Shown here: piece after piece, positions 1 through 5,671 of the stretch
Position numbering within the stretch: position 1 is the stretch's first letter
How the letters are laid out: each line of letters opens with the position of its first letter
Assembly (NCBI GenBank): GCA_018648945.1
Contig: JABGQJ010000316.1
Span: forward strand, 1-8,392
DNA: 8,392 nucleotides
Source: Victivallales bacterium
Lineage (GTDB): Bacteria > Verrucomicrobiota > Lentisphaeria > Oligosphaerales > Lenti-02
Direction of reading: 5' to 3'
Made by a program: the position numbers and the translations under genes
The notes under the pieces: model-generated
The model's input: only the letters and a program-made list of their open reading frames with translations
Database searches by the model: none
What the model was told of the DNA's origin: nothing

Positions 1-1032
1 CTCCAAGCACCCACGGGCGATGTTGCACTCCGCCACCCATACCAGGTTCTGCCCGGTCATGCCGAGTTTGGCCTCGGCAACGATCTTGCAGCCCCTGGCA
101 ACTTGCTCGGGAGTCAGGCCTGGCTCGGCCAGGAGGAGGGCGCGGTACATGATCCGGGGAACGCCGATCACGTTATGCCACCAGTTCGGATTCCGGGGCT
201 TCCTCTTGGCCCAGTAATCGACCCCCTTGCCGACGGCCTGGCCCAAGGTCTGCTTGTCCAGCTTCGGATCGGTGGCACCGCGCCGGTAAGCTCTGGCCAA
301 GGTGAGGAGCCGACTACAGTGGGTGTGCGCCTTCCAGTAGGTGCGTTCCCTGTCGTCGTACTTCACGTCAGCCCAACTGCCGTCGGGCTCCTGGTCCTTG
401 ACGATACTGCCGACGTCGACGGGGTCCGTGCCTCCCAGATTTCGCTCCACCAACCGCTGCTTGATCGTACCAAGATCCTTGGCCCATTTCATCGATAGAT
501 CCCTTTTGAACTTGATCTCCAGATCGTCGAGATACGCATCCACCTTTGCCATGGAATAGCTGTGAACCCACAGTTGCAGGTAGGCGGTGCCCTTGGGGGC
601 GGTGGCCGTGCCACGGAAGGGCACCCACTGCTCCTTCGGCCCGTTGGGAGCTGCCATCACATGGGACTGGCCGGTGAGCAGCTTGCCCTTGGCCGTGTAG
701 GCCCCGACGTAGATCCCGAGTCCGCTGCCGGAGATGGGAAGGACCATACCGGAGACCTCGAAGCGCCCGGTGTAGTCGATCGAGATCTTGGGGCCACGGG
801 CGTTGGAGCCGCCCTTGCCATCGTCCGTGTCTACGGTGCGCAGGGAAAAGTCGCCGGTGGCGGCTTTGCCCTTCACGATGGTGCTCATGGGGCAGAGAGA
901 CCAGCCCTTGGCCTGTTCCTCAAACCCTGCATTGGGGAACGGAAGCACCGTGTCCTCCTGTGGTCCCGCCGCCTGGAGGAGAGACGCAACCGAAAGCAAT
1001 CCCAGCCACCTGCCTTTAGAGCGTTTCTTCAT
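1..1032 (-). CDS. Secreted polysaccharide lyase family 8 (hyaluronate/chondroitin/xanthan lyase type), N-terminal part
   Basis: The 344 visible residues are open to the window edge, so the C-terminal end is missing. PL8 enzymes cleave uronic-acid polysaccharides by beta-elimination. Seen: a signal peptide (basic MKKRSKGR, then a hydrophobic stretch to about residue 22); a jelly-roll, carbohydrate-binding-like region at about 28-178, opening PFPNAGFE and closing DAYLDDLEIKF; then the start of the alpha/alpha toroid. NPNWWHNVIGVPR (281-293) matches the PL8 aromatic patch (NWWDYEIGTPR in streptococcal hyaluronate lyase). TGQNLVW (326-332) places N329 at the catalytic Asn. The His, Tyr and Arg of the active site should lie beyond the edge. 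The ATG at 1032 is chosen because the signal peptide begins there; the ribosome site is weak (GGTGGT or AAAGAG). It lies 26 bases after the propeller gene and is probably co-transcribed with it. Family assignment is fairly firm; the substrate cannot be told. Confidence 0.83.
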   Translation of the reverse strand, partial: MKKRSKGRWLGLLSVASLLQAAGPQEDTVLPFPNAGFEEQAKGWSLCPMSTIVKGKAATGDFSLRTVDTDDGKGGSNARGPKISIDYTGRFEVSGMVLPISGSGLGIYVGAYTAKGKLLTGQSHVMAAPNGPKEQWVPFRGTATAPKGTAYLQLWVHSYSMAKVDAYLDDLEIKFKRDLSMKWAKDLGTIKQRLVERNLGGTDPVDVGSIVKDQEPDGSWADVKYDDRERTYWKAHTHCSRLLTLARAYRRGATDPKLDKQTLGQAVGKGVDYWAKRKPRNPNWWHNVIGVPRIMYRALLLAEPGLTPEQVARGCKIVAEAKLGMTGQNLVWVAECNIARGCLE

Positions 1033-1042
1033 CTCTTTACCA

Positions 1043-1074
1043 CCATTCCAGTATTCCATCATTCCACCATTCCT
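1043..1074. repeat. Period-8 ATTCCA tandem repeat
   Basis: Four 8-base units on the plus strand read CCATTCCA, GTATTCCA, TCATTCCA and CCATTCCT; the constant part is ATTCC with two variable bases before it. The array covers the last codons and stop of the propeller gene and most of the short gap before the lyase gene. Its lower edge overlaps the possible GGTGGT ribosome site of the lyase. Similar degenerate ATTCCA-type tracts occur between genes in many environmental bacteria (from general knowledge, not checked here). Confidence 0.7.
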
Positions 1075-1970
1075 TCCGCCTTTCCCTCGGGGAACCAGCC
1101 CCGGAGGAAATCGGCCTCGCTGCCGTCGTAGACAGCATGGGCCAGGAACTCGTTGCCGTGCTGATTCCCCCACGAGTAGACGATGACCGTGCGGCCTTCG
1201 AACTCGCAGAAGTCGATGTCGGAGTTGTTGCAGTCCTCGGCGGCGGCGATGCGCGTGCGTTCCGCCTCGGTCAGCGCCGGACTCACGACCGACCGGTCCT
1301 CCTCGCCATGCAGAAGCACGGGATCATAGGGGCTGCTTTCCCAGGTGACCAGGTCACGCGAGCGGACCAGCCGCTGGTCGTAGAAGCGCGGGTTGGCGTG
1401 GGCTTCCAGGTAGAAATTGTAGAACCAGCCGTCGAGGTAGCGCAAAGCGTGGGGTGCGGTGTAGCGCTCCACGCTGTAGGTGCAGGCGGGATCGGTCAGT
1501 TCCCAGTGGATCAGGTCCGGCGACTCGGCGAACCGCGCCGTGAAGCGCACGCCCGCAACTTCCTCGGGGCGCCCCACCTCGAACATCAGGATGTACCGGC
1601 CGTCGGCCTTGCAGAGGGAGGTGTTGAAGATGCCGTACCCAGGCAGGTCCAAGGCATTCCGGCACTCCCAGTTGCACATGTCGGTGGAGGTGAACAGATC
1701 GACCTTCTCCCCATCCCAGATATCGGTGCCGGTCACAGTGAGGACGTCGTTCTCCACGAAGACGTTGCCGAGGTGATACCCCGCCGCGAACGGGGCACTG
1801 GCCTCCCCGGTCTCCCAGTCCACGAACCGGAAATACGAGTCGCCGGTCGGGTTGCCGGCATACCCTTTGCGCACGTATTCGAAGCGGTAGAGCCGCCTCT
1901 TGAAGACGACGGGGGTGGTCTCGACCAGATCGCAGTCGATGGTACCAAGTTTGCGGATTAGAGGTTTCAT
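1059..1970 (-). CDS. Five-bladed beta-propeller glycoside-hydrolase-like protein (GH43/GH32/GH117-type fold)
   Basis: This 303-residue protein has no signal peptide and is predicted cytoplasmic. It resembles the large group of uncharacterised family-43-like propellers found in polysaccharide-degrading bacteria. Seen: blade-type repeats S-x-D-[LM]-x-x-W-E at 95-102 (STDMCNWE), 150-157 (SPDLIHWE) and 204-211 (SRDLVTWE), and a late motif NNSDIDFCEFEG (248-259) followed by YSWGNQHGNEFLAHAVYDG (265-283), which I recognise from this group. The N-terminal Asp of classical GH43 is not evident: the first strand reads TPVVFKRRLYRFE. Activity is therefore unproven. The start is the ATG at 1970, which has a GAGG 8 bases upstream and follows the serine hydrolase stop by 10 bases; an in-frame ATG at 2015 would overlap that gene and is less likely. 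It sits between a serine hydrolase and a PL8 lyase, which suggests work on oligosaccharides from the lyase. Fold confident, reaction unknown. Confidence 0.72.
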   Translation of the reverse strand: MKPLIRKLGTIDCDLVETTPVVFKRRLYRFEYVRKGYAGNPTGDSYFRFVDWETGEASAPFAAGYHLGNVFVENDVLTVTGTDIWDGEKVDLFTSTDMCNWECRNALDLPGYGIFNTSLCKADGRYILMFEVGRPEEVAGVRFTARFAESPDLIHWELTDPACTYSVERYTAPHALRYLDGWFYNFYLEAHANPRFYDQRLVRSRDLVTWESSPYDPVLLHGEEDRSVVSPALTEAERTRIAAAEDCNNSDIDFCEFEGRTVIVYSWGNQHGNEFLAHAVYDGSEADFLRGWFPEGKAEGMVE

Positions 1971-1978
1971 CGCATCAT

Positions 1979-1982
1979 CCTC
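1979..1982 (-). promoter_or_regulatory. Ribosome binding site of the propeller gene
   Basis: GAGG on the minus strand lies 8 bases before the ATG at 1970 and overlaps the TGA stop of the serine hydrolase gene. It decides for this start over the in-frame ATG at 2015 and implies translational coupling of the two genes. Confidence 0.6.
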
Positions 1983-2976
1983 ACGTATAGAGACGAGCCA
2001 AAGCCGATGCCGCAAGGTCGCTGGGACAAGCCCAGTGGTTGGTCAGCAGCACAAAGACGAGGTCCGAGCTGGGATCCACCGAAAGCAACGTGCCCGTGGC
2101 CCCGCCGTGCCCGAACGCTGCCTCGGGCTGGCCGGGGAAACGCGGTTGCTTGTTCCAGCCAAAGGTCCGGGCGCTCTTCACCACTTGGTTCAGCATGGGC
2201 ACCGCGTGCCGCACGGTCGTGGTTGCCGTGATCGTCTCCTCGCTCAGCAACTCGCCGGGAGTCAGATGGGCCCGACCGAAGGCCAGGAGATCATCCACCG
2301 TGGACCAGAGTCCCGCGCCGGACAGCTCCGACCGGCAGTACTCCTCGACACTGCGCCCTGGGAATGACACATCGAGATTCCGCACCGGCATCCGAGTGTC
2401 GGCGGGAGGATAGAAACTCGTGCCCGTCATTCCCAGCGGCCCAAACACGCGTTGCGCCAGGAAATCGGGCAGGGAAACCCCGGTGAGCATGGGGACGAAG
2501 GCGTTGACGAAGTGGTAGGTCATCGTGCTGTAGGCCATGGCCTCGCGGTGCGCGTAGGATGGTCCCCGTTCGAGCACACTCCGGTAGTAAGTCTCCGGCG
2601 TGAACTGCTTGGGGTCGATGATCTCCACACCGGTGCAGAAGCCGGTGGTGTGAGTGAAGATATCGCCCACTTCCACCCCCTCGCTGGCCGTGCCTCGCAT
2701 CGCCGGGAAGAACTCGGCCAGACGGGTGTCGTAGGCCAGCTTCCCTTCCGCCACCAGCACCGCGACCGCCGCGCTGACGATTGGCTTCGTGATCGAGGCC
2801 AACAGGAACGGCCGGTTGCACAGGGACTGGTCTTCGTTCCCGGTGGCGTCCAGACAGCACACCTTCGTGTTGCCGTCCTGAGAGACCCCGACCACGGCAC
2901 ACGGATAGGTGCCGTCGGCAAGTAGCTCCCGGACCCGTGCCATCGCTTCTTCAACGCGCTCGATGCCAGCTTCCAT
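1981..2976 (-). CDS. Beta-lactamase-fold serine hydrolase (class C / family VIII esterase-like)
   Basis: A 331-residue member of the serine beta-lactamase-like superfamily, which includes class C beta-lactamases, DD-peptidases and family VIII carboxylesterases. Seen: the nucleophile motif SITK (S61, K64) in LLASITKPIVSAA; HTTG (109-112) matching the common HTSG loop; the tyrosine motif as YST (149-151) where YxN or YxS is usual; PLGMTGTSF (180-188); and HGG (290-292) in the place of KTG. There is no signal peptide or lipobox, so it is probably cytoplasmic. That argues against cell-wall or antibiotic work and favours an esterase or deacylase role. The start at 2976 is preceded by AGGGGA with a 4-base spacer. 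It follows the PilT gene by 72 bases and precedes the propeller gene by 10. Its place beside a propeller and a polysaccharide lyase suggests removal of ester groups from sugars, which is inference only. Confidence 0.85.
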   Translation of the reverse strand: MEAGIERVEEAMARVRELLADGTYPCAVVGVSQDGNTKVCCLDATGNEDQSLCNRPFLLASITKPIVSAAVAVLVAEGKLAYDTRLAEFFPAMRGTASEGVEVGDIFTHTTGFCTGVEIIDPKQFTPETYYRSVLERGPSYAHREAMAYSTMTYHFVNAFVPMLTGVSLPDFLAQRVFGPLGMTGTSFYPPADTRMPVRNLDVSFPGRSVEEYCRSELSGAGLWSTVDDLLAFGRAHLTPGELLSEETITATTTVRHAVPMLNQVVKSARTFGWNKQPRFPGQPEAAFGHGGATGTLLSVDPSSDLVFVLLTNHWACPSDLAASALARLYT

Positions 2977-2980
2977 TCGG

Positions 2981-2986
2981 TCCCCT
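2981..2986 (-). promoter_or_regulatory. Ribosome binding site of the serine hydrolase gene
   Basis: AGGGGA on the minus strand ends 4 bases before the ATG at 2976. It is one of the better Shine-Dalgarno matches in the window and supports this start. Confidence 0.5.
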
Positions 2987-3048
2987 GGTTTGCTTCTGGA
3001 TCATGCCACGACCCCACGCGCACAGACGTCGAGCACCCTCCGCAGGGC

Positions 3049-4173
3049 TCAATCCCGAGCCACGCCCGGCTGTGCTGGTGCCTGCTGCTCCTCGTCTTCG
3101 TCCTCCTCCTCTTCCTCCTCGGTGAGAAAGGGAACGAAGCGCTCCTTCTCTGCTGCCATCCGGTACGCGCTCTTGGGGGAGATCAGATCCTCCGCCAAAG
3201 CGTGGTATATCGAGTCGTCCATGGTTACCATCCCCCTCTCGCCGCCCCCTTCGATGATCGTGCGAAGGCTGGAGATCTGCCCCTCACGGATTGTGTTGGG
3301 CATCGCTTCCGTGCGCAAGAGAATCTCATGCAGGGCGATCCGCCCGCTGCCGTCGGCGCGGCGACAGAGAAGCTGCGAAATAACCCCTCCCAGGCATTCG
3401 GCTAGCATCATGCGGATCTGGGGCTGCTCATCTCCCGGGAAGGCGTCAATGATCCTATCCACCGTCTTGGGGGCGTTGTTCGTGTGCAGGGTCCCGAAAA
3501 CGAGAATGCCCATGGTGGCACATTGCAGCGCCAACCGAATGGTCTCCAGATCACGCATTTCGCCAAGCAGCAAGATGTCGGGGTTGGCCCGCATGGCCCC
3601 CCGAAGAGCGGCGGCGAAGTCCGGGGCATGCTGGCCCACTTCACGATGCAGAATCACGGACTTCCGGTTCTCATGCACGAACTCAATCGGGTCCTCCACG
3701 GTGATGATCTTGCGCCGATGCCGGCGGTTGATGTAGTCGATCATCGCAGCCATAGTGGTGGATTTGCCGCTACCCGTCGGGCCTGTGACCAAGACCAGAC
3801 CATCGCGGTAGTTGCAGACCTCGCGCAGCACGTCCGGCATCTTCAGCTTCTCGAGGGTGGCGATGCGCGACGGGATGACTCGGAACACGGCCGCCACCCC
3901 GCGGTAGTCGCTCAGGTAGTTGCAGCGGAAGCGAGCGACGCCCGGGATCTCGTAGGCGAAATCCAGATCCCCGCTCTCGAGGTATGGCTCCCAACGGCCC
4001 GGCGGACAGATCTCCTTGAGCAGCATCTCCACCTCAAGATCAACCAGCGGCGGCATGTCCAGCGGGGCCAAGTCACCGTGCACGCGAATGCGAGGCGGCT
4101 CGTCCACCATCATGTGCATGTCGGAGCCATTCTCCGCGAGCATGCCCTGAAGAAGTTCGTCGATGATCGGCAT
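3049..4173 (-). CDS. pilT: PilT/PilU-family type IV pilus retraction ATPase
   Basis: This hexameric AAA-like ATPase powers pilus depolymerisation at the inner-membrane side of type IV pilus machines. The 374 residues are close to the family norm. Seen: an N-terminal PAS-like domain opening MPIIDELLQGMLAENGSDMH, typical of PilT; Walker A GPTGSGKST (131-139); Asp box ITVEDPIEF (157-165); Walker B DILLLGEMRD (199-208); His box GTLHTN (227-232); and a late NTIREGQI segment (293-300) near the place of the PilT C-terminal helix motif. The start at 4173 is chosen by this alignment; a longer frame to 4347 adds a sequence with no PilT similarity. The C-terminus ends in an acidic run of Glu and Asp (352-362) and then QQAPAQPGVARD. 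No other pilus gene is in the window, so PilT versus PilU cannot be settled by context. It is the first gene of the left-hand minus-strand group, 72 bases ahead of the serine hydrolase. Confidence 0.93.
   Translation of the reverse strand: MPIIDELLQGMLAENGSDMHMMVDEPPRIRVHGDLAPLDMPPLVDLEVEMLLKEICPPGRWEPYLESGDLDFAYEIPGVARFRCNYLSDYRGVAAVFRVIPSRIATLEKLKMPDVLREVCNYRDGLVLVTGPTGSGKSTTMAAMIDYINRRHRRKIITVEDPIEFVHENRKSVILHREVGQHAPDFAAALRGAMRANPDILLLGEMRDLETIRLALQCATMGILVFGTLHTNNAPKTVDRIIDAFPGDEQPQIRMMLAECLGGVISQLLCRRADGSGRIALHEILLRTEAMPNTIREGQISSLRTIIEGGGERGMVTMDDSIYHALAEDLISPKSAYRMAAEKERFVPFLTEEEEEEDEDEEQQAPAQPGVARD
3088..3120 (-). repeat. GAG/GAC codon run encoding an acidic tail
   Basis: Eleven codons in a row are GAG, GAA or GAC and encode Glu/Asp residues 352-362 of the PilT-like ATPase. 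On the plus strand this is a pyrimidine-rich CTC-type tract. Such runs can change length by replication slippage in whole codons without breaking the frame. Confidence 0.8.
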
Positions 4174-4219
4174 AGTCGAATCCGGGATGCGTTCAAGGGG
4201 AGGTGGGGAACGTGCAGCG

Positions 4220-4247
4220 ACTGTAACCTTGGCCAGGGCGAATGCAA
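4220..4247 (-). promoter_or_regulatory. Possible promoter for the PilT gene
   Basis: On the minus strand TTGCAT (4247-4242) and TACAGT (4225-4220) are separated by 16 bases, four of six matches each to the sigma-70 -35 and -10 boxes. They lie about 45 bases before the ATG at 4173, in the region shared with the divergent small gene. The match is weak and the sigma-factor preferences of this organism are unknown. Confidence 0.25.
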
Positions 4248-4263
4248 CGGCACAAGAAGGTCC

Positions 4264-4300
4264 TATAGTAGGGCTTTCCCCCCTGTAACTCAGCCAGGAG
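4264..4300 (+). promoter_or_regulatory. Leader of the small Cys-rich gene: possible -10 box and clear ribosome binding site
   Basis: AGGAG at 4296-4300 lies 6 bases before the ATG at 4307, a strong Shine-Dalgarno site. TATAGT at 4264-4269 could be a -10 box, five of six matches, but no good -35 box stands 16-18 bases before it. The ribosome site is well supported and the promoter is only a suggestion. Confidence 0.45.
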
Positions 4301-4306
4301 ACTCCC

Positions 4307-4447
4307 ATGAGCCAGAAGAAACTGAACCCCGACTGCCCCTGCACCAACGACTGCCCCCGTCACGGCGACTGCGAAGCCTGCCGTGAGGCCCACCATTCCA
4401 GCGGCTCCAAAACCTGCTGCGAACGGCTCGCTGCCGAGAAGAAGTAG
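4307..4447 (+). CDS. 46-residue cysteine-rich small protein (DUF6485-like)
   Basis: This is the only plus-strand gene. The protein starts MSQKKLNPDCPCTNDCPRHG and has seven cysteines (10, 12, 16, 22, 25, 37, 38) in the pattern C-x-C-x3-C-x5-C-x2-C-x11-C-C, plus histidines 19, 29 and 30. It is hydrophilic with no signal peptide. The CPCTNDCPRHGDCEAC core resembles small proteins known as DUF6485 in anaerobes, from memory and not searched. Function is unknown; the Cys and His spacing suggests binding of zinc or another metal. The gene is real on three grounds: AGGAG 6 bases before the ATG, dense conserved-looking Cys spacing, and a fit exactly between two minus-strand genes, 11 bases from the end of the oxidoreductase and 133 bases from the start of the PilT gene. 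It appears monocistronic and shares an upstream region with the PilT gene. Confidence 0.78.
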   Translation: MSQKKLNPDCPCTNDCPRHGDCEACREAHHSSGSKTCCERLAAEKK

Positions 4448-4458
4448 AGCCGCCCGGC

Positions 4459-5664
4459 CTACACCTTCAGCATCCATGGTGCCCGGTAGGGGCGCAACCG
4501 CATGGCGTCGGCTTCCGCGTCGTCGGGGAAGCGTTCGCTGGCCGGATCCCACTTCAGCTCCCGGCCGAGCAACATGGCGATGTTCGCCAAGTGGCAGCAG
4601 GTTGCGGACCGATGCCCCACTTCGGCGGGGCTGACCGGTTGCTGGCGCGTGCGGATGCACTCCAGGAAGTTGGCGTAGTGGTTGGCGCTCTCGTAGAGGT
4701 GCACGCCATCTTCGGGGATCTCGAAATCGAGGATTGAGGCGGGGTCGGCCTCCAGTTTCCCCCGACCCACCATCAACCGCCCTGCGCTGCCGATAAAGGT
4801 GACCTTGCTGCCACCGGTGATGCAACGCACCTCGACGCCATTCGCGTAGGTGAGCGTGAAATCCACCTTGGTCGCGGTTGAGAACAGCCCGCTCTCGGGG
4901 AACTCGCCCTGCCCTCGGGCTGCCACCGGGCCGGATTCATCCATACCCAGTGCCCACTGTGCGATATCCACGTGATGCGCGCCAAAGTTGGTCACCTGCC
5001 CCCCCGAGTAGTCGCGGACAAACCGGAACTGGTAGTGGCAACGCTGTTCGTGGTACTCGGCAGCGGGCGCCGGGCCGAGCCAGAAGTCGTAGTCGAACCC
5101 CTCGGGCACGGGCATGGGCTCCCACGTGGGCTCGCATTCCTTGTTGTTCGGGGGGATCTCGGTCTCGATGGTCTGCAGCTCGCCCAGCGCACCGTTGCGA
5201 ACCAGCTCGCAGGCGCGCCGGAACTCCGCCGACGAACGTTGCTGGGTGCCGGTCTGCAGGATGCGCCCGGTGCGCTCCACGGCATTGCAGATCGCGCGGC
5301 CCTCGGCAATGCTCAGCGTCAGGGGCTTCTCGCAGTAGACGTCCTTGCCGTTCTCCATGGCATCGATCGCCTGCAACGCATGCCAGTGGTCCGGAGTCGT
5401 GACCACCACCGCATCCACGTCAGGACATGCGTTCAGGTCCCGAAAGTCGTGGAAAGTCAGGCACGTGTCGTCGCCATTGTGCTCGTCCACCAGCGCCTTC
5501 GCCTTGGCCAGATGCCCCGCGTCCACGTCGCAGAGCGCAACCACGCGGGCATCCTCCTCTTTGAGGAACTCCTTCAGGTTCGTGGTGCCCATGTTGGCGA
5601 CGCCAATGAAGCCAAGGGCAATGGGACGGTCGGTAGTCGTAGTCGTCAAGTGTCGAATCTCCAT
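4459..5664 (-). CDS. Gfo/Idh/MocA-family NAD(P)-dependent oxidoreductase
   Basis: Enzymes of this family oxidise or reduce hydroxyls of sugars, inositols and related compounds with NAD(P). Seen in 401 residues: a Rossmann fold with GFIGVANMG (18-26) as the nucleotide-binding loop; D46 of ALCDVD after the second strand; TPDHWH (90-95); the hallmark EKP (112-114, K113); and GAHHVDIAQWALG (228-240) carrying the catalytic Asp/His region. The C-terminal RPYRAPWML is typical of versions common in Planctomycetes and Verrucomicrobia. Many of those carry a Tat signal; this one has none and should be cytoplasmic. The ATG at 5664 is chosen because the Rossmann strand follows soon after it and the upstream gene ends 7 bases before. 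An in-frame extension to 5796 would run inside the amidohydrolase gene. No clear ribosome site is visible, which fits coupling to the upstream gene. It is third in the regulator-amidohydrolase-oxidoreductase operon. The substrate is unknown. Confidence 0.92.
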   Translation of the reverse strand: MEIRHLTTTTTDRPIALGFIGVANMGTTNLKEFLKEEDARVVALCDVDAGHLAKAKALVDEHNGDDTCLTFHDFRDLNACPDVDAVVVTTPDHWHALQAIDAMENGKDVYCEKPLTLSIAEGRAICNAVERTGRILQTGTQQRSSAEFRRACELVRNGALGELQTIETEIPPNNKECEPTWEPMPVPEGFDYDFWLGPAPAAEYHEQRCHYQFRFVRDYSGGQVTNFGAHHVDIAQWALGMDESGPVAARGQGEFPESGLFSTATKVDFTLTYANGVEVRCITGGSKVTFIGSAGRLMVGRGKLEADPASILDFEIPEDGVHLYESANHYANFLECIRTRQQPVSPAEVGHRSATCCHLANIAMLLGRELKWDPASERFPDDAEADAMRLRPYRAPWMLKV

Positions 5665-5671
5665 CGCTGAG

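Noticed and set aside
1137..1961. Long plus-strand open frame opposite the propeller gene.
   Set aside because: It is antisense to a gene with clear family motifs, has no recognisable domain and is explained by high GC content.
3031..3050. Imperfect hairpin just after the PilT gene, GAG-CA-CCCT with loop CCGC and AGGG-CTC, considered as a terminator.
   Set aside because: The stem has a two-base bulge and no T run follows it in the direction of transcription, so it is not convincing as an intrinsic terminator.
4174..4347. Extension of the PilT reading frame upstream to an ATG at 4347.
   Set aside because: The extra 58 residues show no PilT similarity, overlap the well-supported small plus-strand gene, and the canonical PilT N-terminus begins at 4173.
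3484..4386. Long plus-strand open frame opposite the PilT gene.
   Set aside because: It is a shadow of the ATPase gene, its product has no recognisable domain, and it runs out of frame through the small Cys-rich gene.
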